Positions 26,401-37,221 of a DNA stretch of 64,000 nucleotides are shown here, one piece after another. Origin of the DNA: Meloidogyne chitwoodi (lineage: Eukaryota; Nematoda; Chromadorea; Rhabditida; Meloidogynidae); assembly GCA_015183035.1 (NCBI GenBank), contig JACZZP010000014.1, forward strand, positions 2,046,001-2,110,000, read 5' to 3'. A program made the position numbers and the translations under genes. The number at the start of each line of letters is the position of its first letter. The stretch's first letter is position 1. The notes under the pieces were generated by a model. It was not told where the DNA came from. It saw nothing but the letters and a program-made list of their open reading frames with translations, and searched no databases.

Positions 26401-28318
26401 ACTCTTATAACAAACATAAATCCACCAACCCAAACATGAGCTTTAAAAAATAAAATAAATTTTTTTCTTCTTCATTAAAAAAATTAAATAATTTAATTTA
26501 CTACTTACAAAGTCCATGCATTGATTCAAATGTTTTATCGTGACAAAATGTTAGTTGACTAAAATTTGTTCGGCTAATAATCCATTCTACATCTTTTGCT
26601 GACATTAATCTATCTTGACTTCTTCCACCAGTAGATCTATATAATCGTTGAATTGGTACTGGACTTAAAGGCATTAATACCTTTAAAAATAAAATAATAA
26701 AAATAAATTAAAAATTTAAATAAATTACATTTGTATCCCAATCTTTAAAAGGTCCACTTCTTACAAAACCATTTCCATTACCCATTAATTCTTCTGACCA
26801 TAAAACGCTATCAGAAGGATCAGGAAGTCCTTAAAATAAATTAAAATCAGAGAAATTAAAAAATTATCAGAATATTTCCGGAAAATTTACAATAAAAAAG
26901 TTTCCGGAAAATAATCAACAAATAACAAACAACAAAAATAAATTAAAATCAGAATATCCTTCCGGAAAAATTACAATAAAAAAGTTTAAAAAAAAATAAA
27001 CCATAATCCAGTGTAGAGTCCCAATAAGGTATTCCAACTAATTCTGAAAAAATTTAAATAAATAATTAAAAATCAGAATTAATAAAATAAAAACCTGGTT
27101 GTTCATTATGCAGTGTTGCTTCAAATTGCCTTAAAAATTCTCTATGCCAAGGTAAAAAGGCTGGACCTGGAAAAAAAAATTTAAATAAAAAAAATATTTA
27201 TATATTTAAATTATTATTTTTTAAAAATTAAAAATAATTTTAAAAATTAAAAAAAAAACCCCAATGTGCAGCAACAGCAGAATTAGGATAATGTACAAGT
27301 ATATGTAAATCCCATATTGAAACATTATCTATATGTTTTTGTTTTAATGCAATTAAAGCTAATTGGAGTTGTTTACGTTCCAAATCTGTCATCTTTTTTG
27401 AAAAAGAAAAAAATTTTTTTTAATCGAAAAAATTCCCCTAAACATTACTCAAGTACTTAGAGGTTCTTCTTTATTTAAAAATAATAATTTAAATTCAACT
27501 AACCATTCTATACTCTTTTCTTATGAATTTTTTTCCTCCTTGTTTGTGTTGTTGATATTGCCTTTGATTTCTTTTTTCAGATGATTCCTCTTCTTTTTTC
27601 AATAAAAAGGAAGATGACCACCATTTGTCGCGACGTTTTGACCTCTGAAAAAGAGTTTTTTTTAATCACAGCTAATTATAAAAAATAAACCTTTACAAAA
27701 TCTTGATTATTATCCAATTTTTCCGATGACAATTTTCCAATTAAATTTCTTCTTCTTCTTCTTGTCGACTCTAACCATTCAAAATATGCCTTTTGCGAAT
27801 TTGTTTGTTTTCTTAAAAATTTGTTTTCATCATCATTTACATCTTTAAGCCATTGATCTCTTCTTTGACAAGCATTCCTTTACAAAATATAAAAAGAATT
27901 AAAATTCGTAGATATTAGAATTCTTAAGAAAACGCTTTACATCGGGATTGAACTCTGAGTTTAATTTATTGGGAATACTACCAAGAAGCTCTCAACTTAA
28001 GAAAACCCAAAAACAGAACATTCAGAATTATTTAAAAAAAAACTCAAGTCTAGAGGAAATACCAAAGCCTTAAATAATAAAATCACTTAAATATCTAGAG
28101 ACACAACAAAAAAATCAATAAAAAATCAATAAATAAATTCAAACAAACCTAATATCCTCTGTAGACAAATAATTTGAATGTGGAAGATTTTGACAAAATA
28201 AACTTTCATCCAAATAGTTATTATTTAAATAATCATTATTATTATTAGCAAAAATAAACAAAGTATTAATAGAAAAATTGAAAAGAATTATTAAAAATTG
28301 AAAAACAAAAAATAACAT
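23419..28318 (-). CDS. Secreted tyrosinase-family copper oxidase with long C-terminal extension
   Basis: Twenty-three exons, first 28149-28318, last 23419-23471. The others are 27691-27877, 27504-27644, 27260-27392, 27095-27166, 27002-27043, 26729-26829, 26509-26680, 26292-26440, 26027-26068, 25937-25982, 25715-25890, 25372-25422, 25137-25322, 25055-25086, 24893-24992, 24746-24847, 24336-24365, 24255-24293, 24049-24216, 23719-23940, 23548-23674. They join in frame to about 846 residues. A signal peptide (MLFFVFQFLIILFNFS) leads into a basic, Arg/Lys/Gln-rich pro-region. CuA is HILVHYPN, AHWGPAFLPWHREF. CuB is SMHGLSHVW, DPTFYFHHAFIDFLWEQF. All six copper His are present. A Cys-rich segment follows (RHCSRELPFCDSK, CDKSVWRCRSR, GNCTGFIGTEIC). 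Then come roughly 330 residues I do not recognise, including DHYGRYCQSYC. Family members oxidise phenols; a cuticle or eggshell cross-linking role is an inference. Introns contain TTCCGGAA repeats. Confidence 0.88.
25495..26265. repeat. TTTTCCGGAAAA repeats in tyrosinase introns
   Basis: Introns at 25495-25690, 26090-26265 and 26870-26965 each contain several units with tcagaat, a spacer, then ttttccggaaa about every 35-45 bp. Exons between them are free of the motif. Confidence 0.8.
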
Positions 28319-30621
28319 TTCTGAAAAAAGAAAATTTTTAACTTTTTCAACATTTAAAACTACACCAAAAAACGCTAAAATTAATAAAAATGTAAAAATA
28401 TCAAAATGTCGAAAATACGAAAAATATAAAACTTTCTAACTTTCAAAAGGTTATTTAGAGTCTAGGCAAAAACTTTAAAAATTTGTAGAACATTAACAAA
28501 TCGTAGAAAATTTCCAAAAATTTTTTCTCAAGATTGGACAATTTTTTTGATTTTTTTGACAAAAATTTTTAAAAATTTTTCTCCCAAAAATTTAATTTTA
28601 AAAAGAATTATGAGCAAATGAAATTAAAAAACAAAACTATACACCCCCTTTTCTTTTTTTTTTAATTAAAATAAGAAAGGAAAAAAAATTTATTTTAATT
28701 TAAAAAATAAATAATTACCTCTAAAAATTTTGCCTTTTTAAATCTCTTTTCTCTTTCTTTTATTTTTAAATAAATTGAAAAAAAGAGAAAAAAAAAACAA
28801 ATTAAAAATAAATTGATTAAAAAAAAGAAAAGAAAAAATAAAAATTTAATTTGTTTATGAATCAACTCTTTAAATTAAAATTAAAAAAGTTCAAAGACCC
28901 TCAGGGCTAAAAAAAATTAAATTAAATTTAAAAATCTAATACTTTGCTTTTTATAAAAAATTAAAAAAATATTCCAAAAAAATTCAAAAATAAATAAAAA
29001 TCTAAAAATTAAAAAAATAATAAATTTTTTAGGTCAATTTGAGTCTTAATGGAAAATTAAAAAAAAAATTTTTTAATACTAAAATCGTAATAAAATAAAA
29101 AATGCCCCTTTTTTCAAATCTCAACCTTTTTTTAATCATCTCATTCTAACCGGAATAAATTAAAAAAAAAATAAAAATAAAAACTTGTTGCGGCAGAGGT
29201 AATAAATAAATACATTTTTTTTAGTTGTTGAATAACCTTGCAATTATTTTTTTTTGAAAAAAAAATAAAATAAATAAACAAAAAAATTATTTTTTTTTAA
29301 AAGATTGATTTAACCCTAATTTGTATAAAAATTAATAAAAGAAATATTTATTAAAAACTCGATTTTTATTTAAAAAAAAAATTAATTTATTTTATTTTTT
29401 TATCCTTTCTCTCCTAAATCTCTCATCATTTTACACTAAAATAATTTTTTTTTTAATACTACTTCCCCTCTATTAATCAGCAGAAAAAAAGGGAAAACAT
29501 AATTTTCAATTTTCTTCTTTTTTTTTAATCAAACAAGATTTTTGCTGCAAAAGAAGAGAAGAAAAAGAGAAGAATTTAATATGTCGTCAAAAAATTGTCG
29601 CAAATTTGTGTTGTTTTTTTAAATATTTATAATTTCTTTTTTTTCAAGGTCAAAACAAATCAATCTAAAAACGATAATTTTTTATTTTATGCCAAAGAAA
29701 AGAAAGAGAAAAATTAGTGTTGATTTTTATTTTATTGATCTTTAGGGTTATATAATAATTTTGTACTTTTTGGCATTTTGTCTGATGACGTTTTTGACGA
29801 AAACTTTATTTGGTGTTTCGACAATTAGACATTTTTTATGTTTTCTTTTTCTCTAACTTTTTATTTTTGTTGTTTATTTTCATTCCTGATTTTTATTTTT
29901 TTCTCTAACTCATTGTTTCTTGTTGATTTGTTTATTTTCTTTTTCTCTAACTTGTTGATCATTTTCTTTTTTTTTAACTTGTTGTTTATTTTCTTTTTCT
30001 CTGACTTGTTGTCTTGTTTATTTTTTTTGTTTAAATTTTTTGGACATTTGAGTATTAAAGATTAAATTTTTTATTAATTTTTTTTGCGTTGAAAATGTGG
30101 TCTTTCTTTTTTATTTTTTTAATCTGTGTTCCTTTTTTCTTTCTTCTTTACCTATTTTTATGTGCTAATTTATTATTATTTTTTAATTAATGTCTATTCT
30201 TATCTCATCATTAATATAATTTCATCACTTTCTCCAAATCAATTTTCTCGGGTTTTTTTAAAAAAAAATTTTCTTTCTTTCAAGTCTAAAGAGCATACAT
30301 TAAATATAAAATTTATTTATTTAATCACACCACATACTATTTTTTAATTAAAAAATATTATTTTAAAATCATTTCTCCCCAATTTAGATTTTTTTTAAAT
30401 TAAAATAAATATTTATGTCTCTCTTATTTTTACACACTATTTCTCTTTTTTCTTTCTTTATTTAACTTGATCACTAGTAACTTAAATTCCCAGCTATCCA
30501 ACTTTATCAATTTAAAAATATATCCTCTCTATCATAAAAAAATCACTCATCAAACCCATTAAAATTTGAGACTCTATTGTCTCTTCTCTTAAATTTTATC
30601 TTCAGATCTTTCTTTACAAAA
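28319..30621. other. Divergent intergenic region between tyrosinase and serine palmitoyltransferase
   Basis: About 2.3 kb of A/T-tract DNA. From 29820 to 30010 a T-rich repeat with ctttttctctaactt and ttgtttattttc words recurs about four times. The hydrophobic open frames at 29838 and 30126 come from it and are not genes. A trans-splice-like ttatcttcag ends at 30605. No promoter element could be singled out. Confidence 0.5.
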
Positions 30622-33600
30622 ATGTTTCAAGACGTAATTTTTGATTTCGAAGCTTGTGCAAAAAATTTTTTTCTTTATAAAATTGCATCAAATAATAAAA
30701 CTGATGATAATGATGATTATTCACTTTCTTCCTATAATAATTTTGGTTATAATGTTAATCAATTTGTTAATAATACAAGAAGGCATATTAATGATAATAA
30801 TAAAAATAAAATTGTAAGACTCTTTAAATACTAACCTCAAAACTATTAGAGTCGTAAAAGGGAATATTTTTTCAAATTGTCAGACTCTAAAGGCATTTAA
30901 TGTGAAAAAGGACGACACCGAGTCTGAGCCTGAAAGTAAAGTTCAGAGAAAACTTGACATTTAGAGTCTGAAAATAATTAAGCATACTTAAACTTTAAAA
31001 AAACTTCAAAATTAGTTGAGACTCCAAGGGCTTGAGAATTCACTAAAATTAAAAAAAAATATTTTTTTATTTTTTTAAAGAAAATAGAAGAAAAAATTGC
31101 CCAAAAATGCCATAATGAGAAGCAACAATTTAATGATAATTATGATGAATTTGAAAAGGTAAGAAGAAAAAAATCTTTTTGAGTCTCGAAAATGTTTTAT
31201 TTATTATTTAGTGTAATTTTTTGGTTTCTTTTTCTGTTTATTTTACTTGGTTTATTCTTACCGTTTTTGCCTATATTCGAGAATTTCTTCGGTATTATGG
31301 CTTTGAACAAAACAAGGCAGCATCTGAACGGCTAGAAATGAGGGTAACTATTCATTTTATCTAAAAAAAGTTTTGGACAAAATGCCCACAAGTTAAAATT
31401 GGACAAAATGTCCAAGCTCTAAAATTTGGACAAAATGTCCAAACGTTAAAATTTGGACAAAATGTATTAAATTTATTAAATTTTTAAAAAAGGATTTTGC
31501 TCCACTTTTCAACTCATTTGAAGCAATTTATGCAAGAAATTGTTATATGAGAGTTAGAGATGTATTTGAAAGACCGATATGTGGTGTTCCCGGTGGGACA
31601 GTGTTTGTGATTATTTTTTAATTATTTTTAAAAAATTTGTTTTTGTTTAGTAAATTGCTTGATAGAGAAACTGATGATTTTTGCTGGAATTTCAGGTTTA
31701 TTTAATTAAAAACTTTTTTTTGTGTAGTGGAAAATGAAAATTTTTACTTTTTGAGGGGTGCGGGTTCGAACCCTATTGGTGGACATCAATTTTTATTTTC
31801 ATTTTTTTCCTTTTTTAAATAAAAATAAGGGAAAATAACATTCAAAAAAAAATATTTAAACAATTAAAAAAGTTTCTTTTTTCAAAGATTTCCCGGAACA
31901 CAAACACAAGTAATTAATACTGCCTCATATAATTACCTTGGATTTGCTGAAAATAAAGGAGATTGTGCCATTGCTTCAGCTAAAATAATTGATGATCAAG
32001 GAATTTCTTCATGTGCAAGCATTCGTGAATTAGGTTTTTCTTTTTTATTAAAAAAAAATATTTTTTTTTTAAATTTTAAAGGACAACCTTTAGCTCATAC
32101 AGAATTGGAACATTTAGTTGCTGAATTTATTGGTGTTGAATCATCCATTTGTTTTGGAATGGGATTTGCTACAAATTCGATGAATTTGACCTGTTTAATG
32201 GATAAAGTATTATTTATATAATTTTATTTTTTAATTTCTTTGGGGGTGTGGGTTCGAATCCCATCAGAGTTTTCCCCGCTATTTTTGAATTAACATGGTC
32301 TCATTTTGACGGGTATTTGAATACTAATTTTCTTTTATGAAAAAAAATTTCACGAGCAAAAATACGTAGTCGAAGAGATTCGAACTCTCGCGGGGAATCC
32401 CCATTGCATACCTGCCAATTGCAATTTAGCAGTGCAACGCCTTAACCACTCGGCCACGACTACTTATTTATTTAACGACTATTTATTAACTTTAATATAG
32501 AAATATTTTTAATTTTTCTTTTTTTTAATAGTTTGTGTTATCAAAAATTATAAAAAATTAAAAAATAAATTTATTTTTTAATTCTTTTTTAAAAAAGGAT
32601 TCTTTAATAATTTCTGATCAATATAATCATGCTTCTTTAATTCTTGGTTCTCGTATTTCTCAAGCTACAATTAAAATATTTAAACATAATAATATTTCTA
32701 ATTTGGAATTTGTATTACGTCAATCTATAGCTTTTGGAAATTTAAAAAATAATGGGAAACCTTTTAGTAAAATTATGGTTATTGTTGAAGGAATTTATTC
32801 AATGGAGGGAACTATATGTAAATTAAATGAAATTATTCAATTAAAGAAAAAATATAAATTTTATTTATATTTGGATGAAGCTCATAGCATTGGTTTGTTT
32901 TTTTAAATAAAATCTCTTTAACATTTTATTTTAAAGGTGCAATGGGAAAAACTGGACGAGGAATTGTTGAATATTGGGGTTGTAATACAAAAGATGTCGA
33001 TATTTTTATGGGGTATATTTTTAATAATTTTTGACTTAAAAATTTCCCAAAATTTTTTTCAGTACGTTTACAAAAAGTTTTGGGGCAGCTGGTGGATATA
33101 TTGCTGGCAGTGAGGTTAATTTTTAAATTCTATTTATTTTTAAAATTATATTTAATTTAAACCTCTTTTATTCCTCGTTTTCTTTCTTTTTCTCTCAAGG
33201 CATTAATTTCATATATTCGTCAAAATTCTCCTGGTGAATTATATACAATGCCAATGTCACCTCCAATTGCCAAACAAATATTTAAAGCAATGTTTTCAAT
33301 TATGGGTAAAGATGGAACAAATAATGGACAACAAAGAATTGAACAATTATCTAAAAATACAAATTATGTACGTCTTCGACTTAAACAAATGGGATTTATT
33401 GTTATTGGATCAAATCATTCACCTGTTATACCTATTATGATTTATCATCCAACAAAATGCGGGTAAACATATTAATATTTACTATTTTTAAATTTAAATT
33501 CTCAATTTTTCAGTCTTTGGGGACGTTTAATGTTGGAGCGTAAAATTGGTGTGGTATGTTTTTTTTTTTAAACATTTTAATTTTTACTGTTTTCTTTCCG

Positions 33601-33945
33601 GAAAAGTTTTATTATCACTCCCTTCTGAAATTTTGTTTAATTTCCGGAAAAGTTCTTCCTCCTTTCTGATTTTAATTCTTTTCCGGAAAGTTTTAAAATT
33701 ATCCACAATAGTTCTGATTCTTTAAAATACATAAATTAAAAACCTTTAAAAAATGTTTTCAGGTTGTTGTGTCCTTCCCAGCTACTGAAATGACTCAAAG
33801 TCGTGTTCGCATTTGTATTAGTGCAGCACATACAAAAGAAATGCTTGATCAATTGCTACAAGTTATTGATGAAGTTGGCGATATTAGTAGAACAAAACAT
33901 TCATATAGAGCACATCTTTATAAATCAATTAAAGCAATTTGGTAA
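30622..33945 (+). CDS. sptl-2: Serine palmitoyltransferase subunit 2 (LCB2 type), complete
   Basis: Thirteen exons: 30622-30813, 31081-31158, 31212-31343, 31493-31602, 31651-31695, 31888-32033, 32082-32206, 32598-32892, 32937-33012, 33063-33114, 33200-33462, 33514-33553, 33763-33945; about 578 residues, normal for the family. A membrane segment near residues 90-115 ([17 protein letters not shown]) precedes the catalytic domain. Diagnostic motifs are [18 protein letters not shown] and the pyridoxal-phosphate lysine in [16 protein letters not shown]. The enzyme condenses serine with an acyl-CoA on the ER, the first step of sphingolipid synthesis. The lysine site marks this as subunit 2; subunit 1 lacks it. 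The first 64 residues are Asn-rich and weakly conserved. The introns are unusual: one holds tRNA-Ser antisense, two hold tRNA-like B-box fragments and one holds TTCCGGAA repeats. Confidence 0.95.
31375..31466. repeat. Tandem repeat with ttggacaaaatgtccaa palindrome
   Basis: In intron 3 of serine palmitoyltransferase, a 28-33-bp unit built on the palindrome ttggacaaaatgtccaa, followed by a gttaaaat-type spacer, occurs four times with decay. Confidence 0.8.
31722..31786 (+). other. tRNA-like fragment (B box) in an intron
   Basis: Reads tgtgtagtgg, then gggttcgaaccctattgg about 30 bases later. A T-arm-like hairpin is intact but the rest of the cloverleaf is missing. A similar B-box fragment, gtgggttcgaatcccatcag, lies at 32246-32265 in a later intron of the same gene. 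Both are probably remnants of tRNA-derived elements. Confidence 0.3.
32365..32463 (-). tRNA. tRNA-Ser(GCT) with probable intron
   Basis: On the minus strand the acceptor strands GTAGTCG and CGACTAC pair perfectly. The D arm is GGCCGAGTGGTTAAGGC. The T arm GAGAG-TTCGAAT-CTCTT pairs, with one G-U, and the long variable arm GGGGATTCCCC is serine-like. The anticodon stem TTGCA/TGCAA closes a loop with anticodon GCT only if about 17 nt (near 32410-32426), starting one base after the anticodon, are removed as a tRNA intron. The gene lies antisense in intron 7 of serine palmitoyltransferase. The plus-strand discriminator position gives G73, normal for serine. Confidence 0.92.
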
Positions 33946-34369
33946 AAAAAACAAAATTTTTTGTGATATATTGAGATACATTTTAAAATTATTATTAATT
34001 TTGGCTTTATATTTTATTTAAATTTGTTGACTTTTTATTTTTAAAAATAAATTATAATAAATTAAAAAAATATAGTACATGTACTAAAAAATAAAAAATA
34101 TATAAGTCACTAAAAAAAGAAGCTGTTATAAAAGAATCACTAGAGAAGAATATAAAAAAACAACAGAAATATCTTATATGTGTATTAGAGAGGTCATCTG
34201 CAACGGAATTATTTTTAAATTTTTTGCTGAGTAAAAGAAAATTTAAAAAAAAATTATAATGATAAAAACAATTTTTTTAACTTAAAAATAAATAAAAAAT
34301 TGTTTTTTTTTACTCAGCATTATATTATTAGAAATTTATATAAATTAATTTATATATTTATTTTACACT
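33946..34369. other. Convergent intergenic region
   Basis: Between the stop codons of serine palmitoyltransferase and ALG12. A loose inverted repeat tgctgagtaaaag ... ttttactcagca spans 34225-34320 with AT-rich arms. It could be a small MITE or a shared 3'-end hairpin. Nothing else seen. Confidence 0.5.
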
Positions 34370-37050
34370 TTATTTAATCTTTAAAACAACAACTTTTGGT
34401 TCAAACGTTGGATAAGGCACACTTGAAATTATTTTTAGATACCATGATAGAAAAGGAAATTCTTGCCATGAAATCTAAAAAATAGAAAATATATGTAATA
34501 TATAAAATTAAATTCCGGAAAGAAAATATATAAAATCAGAAGTACAACTTTTCCGGAAAGAATTATAACTCATCAAAATTTGATAGAAAATCAGAAATTA
34601 AAACATTCCGGAAATATTCTATAATATAAATATAAAACACAAAAATATAAAACTTTCCGGAAATTATTTAATTCATAAAATCAGAATATTTTGTATTTTA
34701 TTTTATTTTGTAAAAGCAGAAATTATTAAAAAAACCTTGTGAAAACCTTCAATAATAAAATATTCTTCATGTTTAAAAATAATATTATTGCTCGTCAAGT
34801 CATTATAAAATTTATTTTTGTTGTCAATTCCAAACATAATAAAGTCAAAACGTTGTAATTCTTCAAGCGACAAATTTTCTGTTTTATTATATCTAAAAAT
34901 TTAATTTCTTTTAATTAAAAAAATTTAATATTTTTTTAAAAAATAACATACTCCCAAGCATCAAATAATTGAACAAATCTGCTTATCCCTGTTTGAGCAC
35001 AATAATTGTCAATGTGAATACTTATTGGTTTGTTACTCAAGTGACGATTTTTATACTAAAAATTGATAAAAAATTGTTTAGTATTTATAAAAAAAATTAT
35101 ACAAAAGAAAATACAAATTTCCTGAAACAAAAATCTCAGAATTTTACAACTTTCCGGAAAAAAGAAAATAAATAAAAAATATAACTATTACATATAATAT
35201 TAAAGTTTATTTTTATAAAGAAAATAAACTTAAATATATTTCCCTTATTTAAATATAATAGAAAATAAACCTGAAGTTCAACAAGAGCATCACCACCAGG
35301 ATAATTTTTAACGCTAACATTTACAAATTGAATAGTTAATAAACAATTTATAAATATATGAAAAGATAACAAAAGTGAAATTGTACGATAAAAAGTATTT
35401 GTTGAAGAACGTTTCCATCTAAAAAATAAAAAAAATATTCTAATTATAAGGACAAAAAAATAAAAATAAAAAATAAAAAAAAAAGCATACACAAAATCAC
35501 AAAAAAATGCAGCAGATAAATTTAATAGAGGAATAATATAAATAATAAAACGAAGTTCTTTGTGTGGTAAAAATGAAAATAATAAAACAAATATTAATGC
35601 AGGAATAATTGTTTGAATTATTAATTTTTGATTTTTTTGGCAAGCAAAAATACTTAGAGGAGCAATTAACGTTGTTAAAAGAAGTGAACGTGGAATTGCT
35701 GAAGTAAAATACCACCAAAAAGGCATAATCTTTTTTAATTATTTAAAAAAAAAATATTTTTTAAAATTAAAAAATACCCCATATTCATGACTTTTATTTT
35801 TAACAATGTTAAATTCAATAACTTCCAATTCAGGCCAAACTGGTCTTCCCCACATAAATGAGTCAAATGGAACTGAAAAACCTGAAAAAGGAATCTTTAA
35901 TTAAAAAAAAATTTTTTTCTTACACAAAACAAAGCAAAGAGTACAAAATCCAATATAAATTATTTTTAATATTCTTTTAGGTTTTGAAATAATAAAATGA
36001 ATAAACATTGGTCCAAATAGTAAAATAAGTTCAAAACGAAAAAGAAATATTGCAATAGTTGCATAAAAAGTAAAAAATATAATATTATTTTCAATCCATT
36101 TTGTGAAGACAATTAAAACTTGAAAAAAAAATTAGAGAAATTTAAATAATAATAAAATAATTTTTTAAAGAAAAAATACTTCCTTTGAGGCAAAATAACA
36201 AAGAAATAAAAGTCAGCCACTGGAGGGTTTCGAACCCTCCACCTTTTCTTTATTGCCTACCAGCATAATCAAACACACTACCACCGAACTAAAGAAGCTA
36301 CGCTTCTCCTTTATCATTTTTTTCTTTACAGATCATTAAAAATAGATGAATAAAAATATTTTTTTTATTTTTACTACCCAAAAAAATTATTTAAATATTT
36401 TTAAAATTAAAAAAAAAATACCAAAAAACATTGCAAATGTATTTGGAAGTGGCCTTGATAAATAAAAAAGAAAATGAAACTGCGAAAGAGTAAAAAGTCG
36501 AAGATACATAGCTACACGTTTTCCAAAACGTTTTTCAACACAACGGCAAAAACAGCAAAAAGAAAATAAATTAGCAATTCCTAAAGCTATTCTAGCTTTA
36601 AAAATAAACAATTTTTACATATTAAATAAAATAAAAAATAAACCTGCAAAAAGCATCCATAATTTAGTTAATCCAAGGTATTTTACTACAGCAATGAATG
36701 GTGATATTATTGAGGCAATTGCCAAAGGTCCAACGAATGTACTTTTAAAAAAAAGGAGAAAATAAGTCAAAAAAATTAATTTAAAAAAAAAAATATTTTA
36801 AAAATAAACCTCTCTTACCGAGCAACTACACCAGGAAATTCTTTATGATCATACTAAAATATTAAAATAAAATTAAAATAAATTTAAAATTAAAAAAAAA
36901 ACAAAAACAAACATTAGTCCAATTAGTACGTAAATATAAAAAGTCATGTATAGCCTGTGTATTAAAACTTTCTTCAACTTTAGTAAATAAAGTAAGAAAA
37001 ATATGTGTCAAAAGTCCTATGAAGAGAAATAATTCTGTTACACGGATCAT
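34370..37050 (-). CDS. algn-12: ALG12, dolichyl-P-Man:Man7GlcNAc2-PP-dolichol alpha-1,6-mannosyltransferase
   Basis: Eleven exons: 36913-37050, 36819-36853, 36644-36741, 36422-36595, 35924-36118, 35778-35881, 35491-35729, 35271-35418, 34952-35055, 34736-34892, 34370-34474; about 498 residues, the usual length. The N-terminus has the GT22 family signature: [17 protein letters not shown], then [19 protein letters not shown]. Later come [32 protein letters not shown] and [18 protein letters not shown]. Multiple hydrophobic segments fit an ER membrane glycosyltransferase of this family. It adds the eighth mannose to the lipid-linked N-glycan precursor. The C-terminal third is less conserved. Intron 4 holds a tRNA-like element and the last intron holds TTCCGGAA repeats. 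A trans-splice or promoter signal is not obvious upstream. Confidence 0.93.
36219..36302 (-). tRNA. tRNA-like element, family shared with 62548-62632
   Basis: Minus strand: AGCTTCTTTAGTTCGGTGGT, an A-box region, and a perfect T arm GGAGGG-TTCGAAA-CCCTCC. The acceptor strands AGCTTCT/AGTGGCT pair at six of seven positions. The anticodon arm cannot be folded convincingly. The same head (GAAGCGNAGCTTCTTTAGTT) occurs at 62548 on the plus strand. A repeated tRNA-derived element or divergent tRNA is likely. Confidence 0.45.
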
Positions 37051-37221
37051 TATTAATTAGCTAAAAAATGAAGAAAAAAATTTTTGTAATTAAGTAAGAA
37101 AAAAAATAAATAATAAAATATTTTTGAAAATTTAAACAAAAATTTATTTTAATCAAAAAATTCTTCAAATAATTTTATTAAATTAAAAGAAAATTTTAAA
37201 AAAAATTTAAATAATTTTTTC

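Noticed and set aside
29838..30347. Phe/Leu-rich open frames upstream of serine palmitoyltransferase
   Set aside because: T-rich repeat translation; no splice support or domain.
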